64,000 nucleotides of DNA, taken from positions 310,001 to 374,000 of the forward strand of contig JAXBDG010000019.1 of assembly GCA_036320915.1 (NCBI GenBank). Direction: 5' to 3'. A program made the translations under genes and the position numbers. The notes under the pieces are model-generated. The model was not told the origin of the DNA. It worked only from the letters and a program-made list of their open reading frames with translations, and made no database searches. This document shows positions 1 through 13,683 of the stretch, in pieces. Source of the DNA: Linnemannia elongata (Eukaryota; Mortierellomycota; Mortierellomycetes; Mortierellales; Mortierellaceae). Every line of letters begins with the position of its first letter. The stretch's first letter is position 1.

Positions 1-267
1 ACAATCTTATCATACTCATCATTCAAACCATCCAGCGCCTTATAAAACTGCTGATCATGTGGACCACGGATATTGTGTGCGAGTTCGTGGAGCATGGTGC
101 CAAGGATGTCTTCCCAGGGGAGGAATGTGTTTTCATCGTTATGGTATCGGAGACAGAGTTGGATCTTCCAGCCGCGGTTGGTGTTCATTCCTAGGAGGCC
201 CTTAGTATAAAACTCTGCGAGTGTTGTGATCTTCCAACCATGCGCCTTCATTATCGGTCGAACCTAT

Positions 268-312
<45 letters not shown>

Positions 313-366
313 TTGGTATGTAGAATATGGGAATCAGAGGTGAGCCAACGGGCTTTGTATTTGATA

Positions 367-401
<35 letters not shown>

Positions 402-563
402 ATAAACCTGCACAATCCTGCTTAACCAGAACATGAATAGTTTTCTTCAAATTACCATAGTGGCGACTTTTTTGAGGAGTCGCATGGCTTCCTCATGGTT
501 GTGTTTGGACGTCAGACAGGTAAAGCTGGAGACCAAGTCTAGACTGGATGAGTTGGACGACAT
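1..563 (-). CDS. WSS1-like WLM-domain metalloprotease (N-terminal part; continues off the left edge)
   Basis: WLM/WSS1 proteases are zinc metalloproteases that act on DNA-protein crosslinks and SUMO-linked substrates in the nucleus. The gene reads right to left. Exon 1 is 563-456 (start MSSNSSSLDL) and exon 2 runs from 263 to the window edge. The joined protein reads through RLLKKVATM and VRPIMKAHGWK, then MNTNRGWKIQLCLRY, then HELAHNIRGPHD. HELAH is the HExxH-type zinc site; the following GPHD supplies the third ligand usual for WLM. The intron (455-264) starts gtaatt and ends ctatag, with phase kept, and it holds a T42 tract and an A32 tract. The C-terminal SHP and SIM motifs expected of WSS1 would lie outside the window, so orthology to WSS1 rather than another WLM protein is open. 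Family assignment is secure. Confidence 0.85.
270..399. repeat. Facing poly-T (42) and poly-A (32) tracts inside the WLM-gene intron
   Basis: T42 occupies 270-311 and A32 occupies 368-399, separated by 56 bases. Together they form an inverted repeat that could fold in the pre-mRNA. On the coding (minus) strand the A42 side lies directly before the 3' splice site ctatag. Confidence 0.9.
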
Positions 564-866
564 TCTGTTCCTTTTTGTGCTGTATTTTGTTGGAAGCGAT
601 CGTTTGTTTTGTTGGTTGGTTGATGTAAGAGTTGATGTGTGATGTCAAGCGCTAAAGGATGTCGATTCCACTTAACAGGAAGTTCCAATGCAGTGGCGAG
701 GTGGGTAGGGTAGTGGTGATGCTGAATGGAAAGCGACGACAGATGGAGAGGGGGAAGGGATGGACAAACAAAACAAAGAAATGAAGAGAGTAGGAACAGT
801 TGGAGGGGTTTTTTTATGGCTTCTTTATTCGCTACAGATTTTGGTGGCGTTGACGGACATTTTTAT
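564..866. other. Spacer between WLM gene and thiolase gene
   Basis: About 300 bases between the WLM start codon and the thiolase stop codon, both genes on the minus strand. It should hold the thiolase 3' UTR and the WLM promoter. I see no further gene. Confidence 0.6.
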
Positions 867-2785
867 CTATTGCTCGCTGACGATCACAGCAGCCATGCCC
901 TATTGATCCAAGAAAAAGAAGGCTCGTTAGTGAACATTGCTCCTTTTAGCAGACAAAAAAAGTAGCATGCCAACAGAGTGTTGACCTACCCCTCCAATGC
1001 CATAGCACATGGAGATGACTCCAATCTTCTGGCCAGTGTGGTGCAACTGCGTAATCAAGGTGGACATCTGCCTGGCACCCGTCATCCCTAATGGCTATAT
1101 CCCACAAACAAGGAAGAAGACAAACGTTAGCTTACAAATATTTGCACCAGGACATCCGAAAACGTATATGACACTAGGAAAGAGAGACTTACATGACCGA
1201 GGGCAATGGCACCACCCTTGGGGTTCAATTTGGCAGACTTGATGTTCAAATGGCGCGCACAGTACAGAGCCTGAGAGGCAAAAGCCTCGTTGATCTCATA
1301 GATATCAACATCATCCACCTGCAATCCGACATTCTTCAAAACAGCAGGAATGGCAGTCGCGGGTCCAATGCCCATGATAGAAGGCTTTTCGCCCGTGACC
1401 TTGGCGCCGCACCAACGTGCCAAGATGGGGCACCCAAGCTCAATTGCCTTGCTACGACGCATCAAAACCACCGCTGCTGCCCCGTCCGAGACCTGCGATG
1501 CGTTTCCAGCAGTCGTCGATCCATCCTTTTTGAAGACGGCTTTCAACTTGCCCAACTTTTCAGCAGTCGATCCTGCACGAGGGCCTTCATCCTTTGAGAT
1601 AACCACCTCCTTGACGATCTGCTTCTCCTCACCATTCTCATCCTTGACAGTGATCTTTTGAGTAACCTTGACGGGGACAATCTCGGCATTGAACAGTCCC
1701 TGTTCCTGAGCCCTCAAGGCTTTCTCGTGTGACTCGACCGCGAACTGATCCTGGTCCTCACGCGAGATCGAGAACTGGCTGGCAACGTTCTCGGAGGTGA
1801 TACCCATAGGGAAGAACACGTCCGCGGCACCTGGAGCAGCCTTGATCTCGGGCGAGATGCGAGAAGGCATCGATTTGGAGCCATAGTCGTGGGTCATTGA
1901 CTCTACACCAGCGCCTATTATTTAGTCCATTGAATAGATCGTTCGTACATGGTTGGTTTTCTTTTGTCGTGGGATTATTTTTCGAGAGAGAGCGAGAGAG
2001 CACTGACCGCTTGTTCCCACTTACCAATACCGACATCGATCTCTCCGGCTCGGATGGCATTGGCAACATAGTTGCAGGCTTGCAAGCCCGACGAGCACTG
2101 ACGATTCAACACACCATACGTTGTCGTGTATGGAAATCCTAAGGCATATAGGTACACGCAAACTCGTAGTATCAATGGCGCTGTCCAAACAGCAAAATGG
2201 AGACGCTGAGAAAAAGGATGAAAAAGACAGTCTGTTTACCAGCGGCGAACATGGCTGCACGACCGACTTTGATACCACCGAGTTCCTGAAGGACATTGCC
2301 TGTCTGGATGTCATTGACGACTTTGGGGTCAATTTTGGCGCGCTCGGCCGCTGCCTTCAATATGACGGCCAACAGATCTTCGGGGTACATGTCCTTGAAC
2401 CCGCCCTTTCCGGCTCGGCAAATAGGAGTTCGAACCGCTCTGTGAATGGGTAGGATTTTTTTTAACAGACGAGAGAGAGAGAGGTAGTGGAATTACAGGG
2501 GTTATTTACGAGCAGATAAACCTCCAAGGTGGTTAAACAACGTGAATGCCAGTCAATTGAAAGGCTTACGAGACAATAACGACATCATCAGGGTGTCTGT
2601 GGTTGATAAGGTGGTCGCGAGGGTTACTTCCTGTGGATGAAAGGTGGACAAGTGGGGAATGGTTATGTCAAGAGAATAAACTTTCGGCTCACGTTGCTTT
2701 GAAGAGAGGGTTTGAGTGAAATGGTGGATGAGGGTTTACCGGTGATGTGATCCTTGATCTGCTCGAGACGTTTGTTGGAGGTCAT
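867..2785 (-). CDS. POT1: Peroxisomal 3-ketoacyl-CoA thiolase (acetyl-CoA C-acyltransferase)
   Basis: Catalyses the last step of peroxisomal beta-oxidation: thiolytic cleavage of 3-ketoacyl-CoA to acetyl-CoA and a shortened acyl-CoA. Seven exons on the minus strand: 2785-2740, 2630-2570, 2439-2240, 2138-2025, 1914-1193, 1094-990 and 899-867. They sum to 1281 nt (426 aa) with phase kept throughout. Near the N-terminus RLEQIKDHI fits the PTS2 import signal R-L-x5-H-L/I, so import by PEX7 is expected. Catalytic motifs are present: NRQCSSGLQA (Cys about 117), NEAFASQA, ALGHPLG (His about 381) and SMCYGIGGG (Cys about 411). FPMGITSENVA is also typical of the peroxisomal ACAA1/POT1 branch. The protein ends SEQ, with no PTS1. 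Exons are very short at the 5' end and the last has only 33 nt. An (AG)n repeat lies about 115 bp upstream of the start codon. Very secure. Confidence 0.95.
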
Positions 2786-2896
2786 GTTTAGAGGCGGTAG
2801 TATAGATGGAAGGTAATGGAGAGAGAGTTGAAGAAGAAAAGAAAAGAAACTAGAATGAGAAGTGGAGCGAGGGGGGAGAAGATAAAGAAACTTAAA

Positions 2897-2898
<2 letters not shown>

Positions 2899-2955
<57 letters not shown>
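2899..2955. repeat. (AG)n microsatellite, about 28 units, 5' of the thiolase gene
   Basis: Uninterrupted AG dinucleotides, read as a CT-rich tract on the thiolase coding strand, in its likely promoter or 5' UTR. Confidence 0.95.
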
Positions 2956-2958
<3 letters not shown>

Positions 2959-3116
2959 TCCATTTCCCCACTGGCCAACCGTGCGTCGGACCGGATCTTG
3001 ATCACAAAGAATATCCGGCGCGAGAGTTACTCTTTGTTGTCGTAAGTTTTTGTTCCAATCCATCTGCCCTCTTCCCTTCTTCCTTTGTCAGTTGCTTCTC
3101 TCTTCCTTTATCCTTT

Positions 3117-3760
3117 CTATTCGCTCCTTTCGCTCTTCTTATTGCCATTGCCCTTCGAGCTGGAATCGTTGCTGTCTTTCAATTGATTCCCATACGACGA
3201 TCTGCCACAAACAAGGCGATCAAAGGTGGCGCCATGATTTTGACAAGTCTTATAGAGAAGTCTCCATGGCACGATATTCCATCGTATTGAAACACTGTCT
3301 TGCGAATAATGTCCAAAGGCAAATGTCCATTGGTACGAACTCGTACAGAACCCCACACATTTCTTTTCGTTATAATATTGACCTGAGGGGCGAATGCTCC
3401 TAGGTCTGGACGCTTTTCGGTCTGAACTCCGTCTGGTCTTTACGGATGAACGGATAAACACTGCTCGTTTTTACGCCCACATATAATTCTCTCTTTCTCG
3501 TCGTTATCTAGGTTACTTGTTCATCCTCGTGGTCATAACCGGAGTGTTGCTATCTGACGGATTCATCCGAGGTACTAAGGCGTGTCGACCCCTAGGATGT
3601 AAAGACTGGCAACTCAAGCGTGCCTTCATTGCTTTTTTTGTTGCTGCCTGCACCATCAATGGCTCAAAGAGTCCAAGGGGAAGTAATTCTACTTCGCATC
3701 CAATGTAGTAGACATCAGCGCGTAGACTTTCTTTCTTGTTGTCGATTGCTTTTGCCACTA
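3117..3760. other. Unresolved stretch with coding character on both strands
   Basis: Lies between the thiolase promoter and the 3' end of the BEM1-like gene. On the minus strand an open stretch ends at about 3188 with ...PPLIALFVADRRMGIN and reads upstream through VWGSVRVRTNGHLPLDIIRK. An intron at about 3515-3438 would join it in phase to a reading frame starting MAKAIDNKKES at 3758. On the plus strand, frames at about 3110-3270 (ALLIAIALRAGIVAVF) and 3512-3707 (YLFILVVITGVLLSDG, then AFIAFFVAACTING) look like membrane segments and use GC-ending codons. Both cannot be coding. NDUFA1 elsewhere in this window shows that small multi-exon genes hide in such stretches. I cannot name a family for either strand, and it may be a decayed gene. 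Confidence 0.25.
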
Positions 3761-3964
3761 AATTTGGTTCTTTCTTCTAATAATCTCGACAACGACTCAT
3801 ACCGCTTCTGAATTACATAGGCCTATCGCTTCTCAACTCTCCTTTTTAACGTGTCCAAATCAATGATACATGTTTTGTCTAAATTTGTTTTTTTTTTGTT
3901 ATTGCTTGCTTGTTTTTTGGTCAGGGTAAAAGTGATGCCAGAGAAAGAAAAAGAAAAATGACGT

Positions 3965-6146
3965 CTAATCTACATAGATCACAAGCTTGCCACCACAATG
4001 GTCGATAGCTTCACGAACTTCGATATCGGTCTGCAGGGCGGCAAAGTCACCACGGCTGTCACGGTAACTAAGCGGCTTGGGATCACAATCCAGACGCTCA
4101 AAGATCTTTTGTTGGAGGGATTGGAACGTGACTGAGACGGGTATCCTCATCGCCGAAATATCGTCCAGGTATGACACCTTTAGTTTGATAAATTCGTCCG
4201 CGTTCGTGCTGCCAATCGTTGGTGTCGAGAACGAAGACGCGGATCGGAGACTAGGCGAGCCGCTCATCGACCCAGAGTCGTCATTGTAGCCACGATAGCT
4301 GCCTGGTCCTTGCTGTGATTTACCATTGGAAAAGACGGCTCGTGCCGCTACAGAGGGTGATTGGCGGGATCCAGAAGAGTTGAACATGCCGTTGGAAGGC
4401 GTTAAGCGACCCATCGAGGGAGAAGACGATCCCATGTTGGGACTGACGCTCATTACTGGTGGTGCTGGTGTTTCTGTGTCGCCATCTCTCAGTCCAAACA
4501 ACTGGTTGACCAAGGGGTGTTGAATGATCCTTGTCGGAAGCTTGCACAAATCCTGGACATAGCCATCCAAATCGACCTGGCGAGTCGCCGTCACGGCATC
4601 ATCCACCATCTGCAATGGGATCGGCATAAAGGGGAGGATCCTGGGCTGATCTCCAACACGGCCAGATTCAACCGGGAATTCTTCCAGAAGGGCGATATGA
4701 AAGTTGTAAAAGTCCTCGTACAGGCGCAGCAATCTCCGTGTGGCGCCTGATGCCAGGTCGACAGAAACCGAGAACCAGTACTGGTCATCTTCATGGTGGA
4801 ATGAGTCAACCGAAGCCTCAACAATGACATTCGACAAATCCTGGTCGTGAAAGCTGCCGCCATTGCTGCTGTGAGAATCGCCGTTGTTGTTCCGAGATGA
4901 CCCAGCCCCAGTTGATCTAAAAGAGCTAGTGGTGTCCTCTCTTCCAGTCTAATTATCATTGAACCAAAGATATTGTGTTTAGCTGAAAGATGCTCTCAAC
5001 GAGAGAAAGTAATAATTGGCACTCCTCTAGATTATAAAACGAGAGCACATTCCTCCCCGGATAATGATGATAAAAATGGGAAACATAACAACAAATGTGA
5101 TAATGAACAAAGTAAAAATGAGGTGGCTGTTGTACCTGGCGTCGGTTTGGTTCAAGTTCCTGCGATGGAAGCCGGCGCATTGCAGGTTGACTCTGATGGG
5201 GTTTGAGGTCTCTTGACATCTTGTTTTTGAGTTGCTGGATAGTGGGTCCCGAGTTCTGAAGATGCTGTTGTTGTTGCTGCAAAAACTGTTGTGGGTGAAT
5301 AGGTTGCTGAGCCTGGGGCGGTATGTTTGAAAAATGTTGTTGCTGTTGATGCTGCTGTTGTTGCTGCTGTTGTTGAATCGCCTGCTGTTGCTTCTGGAGT
5401 GCCTCGTTCGAATCGATCTTCCCAAGAGGAATGCTATTGGCCTTGTAATCCATTGCCTGCTTCTTCCACTCTTCCACGCGAGGGATGGCGGTTCCTGTCT
5501 GTCGGAGCATTTCCGGGACATTGATCGCCTTCCCGGTCGCCATATCTCTGATCTCAACAAAGCTGACGGGGATCAATCCTGGACCTCCAAGGCGACCGAT
5601 GGGCTTGGCCACGTACCACTCCTCGTTCGACTGGGCAATAACCAGGATGGCATCGCCGACCTTGGCGTCTAATTCGTCGGGCCGCTCCGCTCCAAAGTCG
5701 TAGAGGACGATTCCGTACAATGGCTGGCATTTTGGCAAGGGCTTTTGCGCGGCAGGGGTGGGCGATGATTGGGCCGGAGTCGATTGTTGTGGCTGTTGGT
5801 AGAACTGTTGTTGTTGCTGTTGTTGCTGTTGCTCTTCCTCGAGACTCTGACTACTGTTCCTCTGGTTCTTTTCGAGGATCTGGAAGTATGTAACGGGGAC
5901 ATAGCCGCGGGCACCTGTGACAGGGTTGCTAGCCTCGTACCAGTCCTCGTCGTCCTCGTTGCCGACAACGTGAAAAAAATCACCCTTTGTGAAGGAGAGC
6001 TCCTCGGTCTGCTGGGAATTGTAGTCGTAGAGGGCCTTGATGACTTTGCGGGGAGGTGCCAGGGCTGCGGGGTTGCCGCGGTTAGGGTTGGGAGAGAGGC
6101 CGCCTGATGAGGTTTTGTTCTGAAGAGAACGTCTGAGGTTTTGCAT
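3965..6146 (-). CDS. BEM1: BEM1/Scd2-like polarity scaffold (SH3-SH3-PX-PB1)
   Basis: BEM1/Scd2 scaffolds link Cdc42, its exchange factor and PAK kinases at sites of polarised growth. Two exons on the minus strand: 6146-5136 and 4948-3965 (intron 187 nt), giving 664 aa. Domains in order: SH3 at about 35-92 (ALYDYNSQQTEELSF ... GYVPVTYFQIL); SH3 at about 143-205 (GIVLYDFGAERPDELDAKVGD ... IPVSFVEI); PX at about 375-490, including RLLRLYEDFYNFH, the basic/aromatic phosphoinositide pocket region; and C-terminal PB1 at about 590-664, which would bind Cdc24. The linkers are Gln-rich (CAG/CAA runs near 5240-5390 and 5800-5830) and likely length-variable. This order is diagnostic of the BEM1 family. 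The start is the first ATG before the first SH3. The intron separates the linker from the PX domain. Confidence 0.93.
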
Positions 6147-9115
6147 TGGGTGATCAGTCAGTAAAGGACAAGGTGTCGTATGGGTGGATGTTAATGTATT
6201 TTTTTATGTGTAAGAGTGATGAGATCGAAGGTGAAAGAAAGGGAGAGAGTGGGAAGAGTGACAAGAAAGAAGGGAATGAGGGAGAGGAAAGAGGGCAGAA
6301 AAGAGAAAAAGAAGGAAAGAGAGCGATGGAGAGGAGGAGTAAAACGAGAGGGTGCGGGTGTGGGTTTGAGAGTGAAGAGTTGAGTTGGGTTGTGAGAGGG
6401 AGGAGAGGGATTCGATGGAACGATCGACTGACAAACACAACACAGCAACAGAAGACAACTGAGGTTGAGGGAGAGAAGAAAGGAGAACGGAGTGGAGAGT
6501 ACAGGGTTGTGATGGGAAAAGAAAAATAGATAAAGGACAACAAAAAAAAAAAAAAACTTTGAGGACTAATGCACGGATTTGTTCCAGTCCATCCACTCCT
6601 TCCTTCTTTAACTCCCCTGTCGGTTGCGCTATTTCTTCTCCAATCCATTCTATTCCCTTGCTTTGCTTTTACTTATTGCGATTACCCGTCGTCAGAATTG
6701 TACATTCGAACAAGAGGAATTAAAGAGTGCCGTTGTGACGAAAAGTTTTTTTTTATCCTATCAGTCCTGTGAGACAGACAAAGAAATCATTGATGGTGCC
6801 TGGATAGGATCGATCCTTCTATTGACCGCTAATCTTCTTAAGGGTGAGCGAACCCTTGCCATCCCGGCTAGTGAAAACAAACAGGCAACAAAACACAAAA
6901 CAACAACAAAAACAGATGCTAATTGTTGTGGAAAATTGCCCTATATCAACACTTTCTTACAAAGGACATCATCACTTATGGTTATCATTTCTTCGCCTGA
7001 ATGTCAGCTAAAACTCCTCACTCCTTTCGTTCTATGATACTCTCGTCTCAATCCTGCTCAATTGCACTTTTCACTTTGCTAGTTTGCCGGACATCAACTC
7101 GAGCCTCCGTCAAAAAAATAAAAAAAATAAAAAAAATCCATGTTCTCCTTTCTCGCGTGTGCGAGACTCTCACTACTCCAGGTCCCCTTCCCTCCTCTTC
7201 TCTCTCCTTTTGCTGGCAGACGCAACATGCATGGCTAGCAATCACAAAGAAGGCTGTCTACAAGCATAGACATGTGCAACGTGATAAACTGGACTTTCAT
7301 GCCATGCTTTTCCTCCGTGCACACACTCTCTATCACTTGGATGAAGAAACCCAATCCAACATGGAAATAAAGAAGGTTCTTTTGTCGAACCTTTTTGGAT
7401 CTCCAACCAACCAATCTGTTCTTCTATCTATCAAATTGGTCTCTTGAATCAGCGGTCGTTCATCTCATGGGTTTGTTGGTCACCTATTCTCCCATCAAGA
7501 ACAGATCCCTATCCCATTATCCCAAACAACGGACTAGACGTAATCACAGACGCCACCACTTCATATTTTTGTTTCTTTTCGTCTCCATGAAACGAAAGCA
7601 AGCTCCACAACTCTCCTCGCGGGTTCTCATTGGAAGGGTTGCACATTCCACACCATCTGAAACAGGGGAGCCGGGTTACCCTTCACTCTCACGAGGGCTG
7701 AGAATCAGTTAACGGCTCTCTACCAAAGTATCTCCGCGATCATTTACTTAATCGGTCCTTGTCCTCATTTTTGACATACTTGCGGGGAACCTTCCAAGCC
7801 GGTGCTCATTCTCTCTCCCAACCTCGCAGTTAGATAAAAAGGAAACCTTCACGGACCTTGTCCTCACTTCTCTTGCGTTCAATAACCAAAAGGGAAAAAA
7901 AAGATGAGAATGTACCAAGGCATAATAAAAGAGTGGCTACACACACTCGCGGCGCTTATTGCCAAGACTTTTTTGTTTGTTTGTGCAATGAGCTGTAAAG
8001 AAGGGAAAACGGAAGGTCAATGCCTAGCGCCAAATTCCCATCTTTTTCTCCCTTTGTCCCAGCTTCGTGCTTGATCGCCAACGTGTCGAAACTGTGTTTA
8101 TGACAAAATTCGGGCCCTGAAGCCGCCGGACCTCCTTCCCCTTGTGTCTCCTTTTCCTTCCCTCATGACCTCAAACGACGCAGCCCTTTCGGACGTTGTC
8201 CCCCTGTGGCACTGCAAAAAAAAAAAAAAAAAGTGCTCTCCTAATCAGGTTTTTGAAGGGAAAAGGTATTCAAAGACGTGCGTTTTCTTTCTAATCGGCT
8301 GTGCACACAGGGCAAGAAAAAGGAAGGATCTACGATCGTTTTAACGCGCGTTTGCTTTTCTGTCTGAGTCTCTAGGTGGACCCATAGTCTCCCGTTGTTC
8401 GTCCTCAACTCAAAAACAGACGCACACACACGCCCATACAAACGCATGCACGCAATTATAAACTCTTTTGGTGTACTGTACTTCACTCTCTGATAAACAC
8501 AATAGCAAGGACGACAGCAAAAGCAAACTCTCTTTTACACAACCACCGCGCACGCATCCAACAGAGAAAAAAAGAAGTAAAAAACAATAGCAACACAGAA
8601 GTCAATTATTTTGTAGCATCTGGCGTTTTTCTGTCGAGAGTATCGACTTTGGTTTTTCTTTTGGAGACCCCTGGCTATGTTGAGTTGATATGAAGATGGG
8701 CGTTCGGCACCAGGGAAGGAAGTGAACAAATAGTGTTTAATTAAGAAAGATGTGAACATGTACGAGGAGTCGACCGGTGCGCATTGTTGAAAATTGTCTA
8801 CTCTTGTGGCCATGCTCCGCCAACGGACCAGAAGGGCCTTTTCTTTTATATCTTTTCATTTTGCATACACTGCTTGATGAAGCGAATAGGAGAAGGAGGA
8901 GTACCGATGGGATGGGATGATTGATTGTCGGCAATGCATCATCATTTCTTTGGAGAGAGAGAGTATGTGTGCGTGAGTGAGTGAGTGCGATAAGAGTGGA
9001 TGAAAGGAGTGAGTACAAGCCTTCTGAAGACCAGACATCTGTCCGCAGTCTGCGATGCGAGGGATGCGCCACGGACACCCTCCGCATTTTTCGGCTCTCG
9101 TCCTCCTCTGTGTAT

Positions 9116-9153
<38 letters not shown>

Positions 9154-9510
9154 GTGTATGTTTATTCCTTTCTCAATTTCCTCCCTTCTCACTCTATCTC
9201 TCTGTTGCCTGCAGGTGTCGTCCTCCTCCTGTCCACCCACTCAGAGCACAGTACATGTTACTCCTCTTCCCTCTTCGCAGCAAACACTTTTTTATTTCGC
9301 GCTTATTTCTTTTCGCATCTCCTCCTTCCTTCCCTCCCCTTCAAAAAGATATTCCTTCTTCGTCTTTCTTCTCCTTCTTTCTTTACTTCCTTCTTTTCTT
9401 CCCATTCCTACCCATCGAGATCAACCAGCCAAAACTCAATTCACAAACCATCCACGCTCATATTCTATCTCTCTCATTCGCTTCTCCTTTCCATTCTTCA
9501 CATTCACACC
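6147..9510. other. Long spacer between divergent BEM1-like and CDD1 genes
   Basis: About 3.4 kb shared by two diverging genes. The first 400 bases are a purine-rich (GA) tract on the plus strand, which is a CT-rich leader for the BEM1-like gene. The last 300 bases are a CT-rich leader for CDD1. Between them I see only AT-rich sequence and low-complexity frames, no tRNA, and no protein-like frame that I can support. Confidence 0.6.
9109..9160. repeat. (TG)n microsatellite upstream of CDD1
   Basis: Mostly uninterrupted TG dinucleotides with a few TA or CG interruptions, about 350 bp before the cytidine deaminase start codon. Confidence 0.9.
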
Positions 9511-11220
<1,710 letters not shown>

Positions 11221-11832
11221 ATGGGTCGACCATCAGAGCGAGAAGTCACCTACATCTAACCACCATCCAGAATCTGCAATGTCTTGAGTATTTCGATATT
11301 GCGAGCACTTTGTAAGCCACTCTTTTTTTTTTTTTTTTTGCTCTTGTTCATGTCACCAATCGACAAATAAAAAATACAAGCCGCCAATGGCCAATTGACA
11401 TTGAACAGCGCAGCGGGTGGGAGAAGAGGAGTCAAGATGGGCATAAAAGAGGTTAAAAATGAAAGAAAAGTTGACCGTTGGAAGAATACGAGTGTATACC
11501 TTGCAGAGCAATCGGGCGAGTTTGATTGGAGCGGACCAAATGTCCAGAGACCTTGAAGGTAAACTGTGGAGGAATAGCAAGAATCTCCAGGGGAGAGAGA
11601 AGGGAAAGGCAGGAGACGAGGAGACTGACTGACAGGAGATACAAGAGAGGCAGGGTAAAGGTCGGTGTATGCGTGAGTGAGTGAGTCCATCGGGAAAAAT
11701 GAGAAAAAAAGGGACCGGTCTCACAGATGACAGAAGGAGAAGATTAGTCCTCTCACCTTCTTTTGAAGGCGGGGGCAAGGTTGGACCAAGGTTGGGCCAG
11801 ATGATGGCATCGAGGTCTCTGACTGGATCCTA

Positions 11833-11863
<31 letters not shown>

Positions 11864-13683
11864 CCAGAGCACAGGAGAAAAAACTCAAAAAAGTTGGCCA
11901 CATGGTCACCTTTTTGAAGGTAGAGTTGAGAGCATCTTTTTTGTCTTTTTCTTTTTTTTCTTTCAGGTAACGGACCAGACGGTTTCACCATTTTGCAAAG
12001 GGATTGTCACTGACCAGTACTTAGGTGTGACAGGAGAGAAGGACTAGGTTTTTATGTTCCCAGTGATGGATTGGCGGTAGTGTTGATACTAACCCATGTC
12101 GTCAAGAAGAAAAGGTGAATCCTGTTGTGCCAGCAAACAGTCTGCTCGTTTTTCTATACTAAAGCTCTGACCCTGTTTTGATTCATTGGCACGATGCATT
12201 CTTCAACACGTTTAAGAAGCAAGAAGCATGGAAGGATGGAAGGATAAGAAACTGAGGGGATAAAAGGGAGATGCATTGCTGATAAACAGGGCGATTAAAG
12301 GAAAAAGATTTTGATGGATGGATGACAAGACCATGGACCAATTGAACCATGGGCCATCAGCATTAGACATACATACAGAAGAGATGGACGAAGCAAGTAC
12401 AAGGTACCATTGGTGGCATAAGCAAACATAGGGAGTCTGACCCATGTGGCCCTTCCTCTCACTTGCTCCTTCTCTATCTTTCTCCTTTTCCCTTACTCTC
12501 CTTCTCTGTCTTCTCTGTCTCCTTCCCCCTCTTTTCAGCTTTTTGGCTCAAATACTCTACACTTCCCAGTTCCCCCTTTCTCCTTTTAACCCCCTCGGGA
12601 AGAATATTGCGCTCCCGTTTATGCTTTCTGTTTTTTTTTTTTTCCCAATGCTGTCCAGCTGCCCAATGCCCGACTGCTGCAACCCATTCATCCATGGATC
12701 TGGACTTCCTTCCTACCATGACACTGCTCACGTTCGACGCTGGGAGGGACAACGAGAAAAAAAAACAACGACAACAGCAACGATGATAAACAACAACAAT
12801 AAACAACAAGCGACAACAAAGAAAACGGATACTTTTTTGTTCACACTCACACGCTACCCACAAAGTACTTGCAGGGTGGCATCTACCATGGTCACTGTCC
12901 CAGCCTGTGCTTCTTTCTGTTGGTCCAACAAATGTACATTGGAACAACTAGAAGAACATGAAGGAAAGGAAAGAAAAAAAAAAAAAAAAAATAGTGCTCT
13001 CACCGCATTGATAACCTAACCCATGGCCAGGACGGACAAGGGGACCATTGAAGGAGAGAGTTGGATCCTACTCCTCTTTTCTCTTCTGTTTTATTTTCCT
13101 ATTCTCCTTTCTTCTCTTCCTTCCTTCTCTTCTTCTTTTTACTCCTTACCCTTCTCTTCCTCTCACTCTCGCTCTCCTTCACCCTTTCTTTCTTTACCTT
13201 TCTTCTTCTCGCCCTTCTGACTTTCTTTACTGTCCCGAACCCTCGCCCTTTCAACAAGGCCTTCTCATTCACCCTCCTGCTCTTCAGCCTTCACTTCACT
13301 TTACTTCAATTCACTTCACTTCACTTCACTTTACTTCATCGCCCTTCTCTCTCGCTCCCCTTCCCAATCACTCCCTTCTCATTCATTCACCCACACGTTC
13401 CCTCTTTCTCTTCTTCAACCCGCCTCTTTACCTACACTCATACATACACCTACACACAAACACGCTCATAGATCCAGTCACTTTTCTTTCTCGCCCTCTC
13501 GCCTTTTCACCCTCCATTCAGCAAAAACTAACCAACACCTCCCGTCTCTGTTTGCTCTCAACGCTCTTCTTTCACCCTTTTTTTCTTTTTTTTGTTCTCT
13601 TTTTCTCTCGTCGTTCTGTGTTAACTGAAAAACCGCACGTACCCTATTCTTCGGCGCTGTGGCTGTCCGCCTTGCCTCCTGCA
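11221..13683. other. Spacer between CDD1 and the RasGEF gene
   Basis: 2.46 kb of low-complexity DNA: T17-type and T20-type tracts near 11325 and 11835, poly-A near 12973, and a long CT-rich leader from about 13080 to the RasGEF start. Frames here are Ser/Leu/Phe-rich shadows of CT-rich DNA. No gene supported. Confidence 0.6.
13290..13338. repeat. (TTCAC)n pentanucleotide array in the RasGEF leader
   Basis: Imperfect repeats of TTCAC/TTTAC, roughly nine to ten units, within the CT-rich stretch about 350-400 bp before the RasGEF start codon. Confidence 0.8.

Noticed and set aside
3250..3275. SPWHDIP, a match to the inorganic pyrophosphatase motif
   Set aside because: The frame stops three codons later and the following IPP motifs (EIPRWTN, NPIKQD) are absent in all frames. 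Chance match.
6154..6648. Long minus-strand frames rich in Ser/Leu/Phe
   Set aside because: They are translations of the CT-rich BEM1-like leader. Several frames overlap with equal quality and there is no domain.
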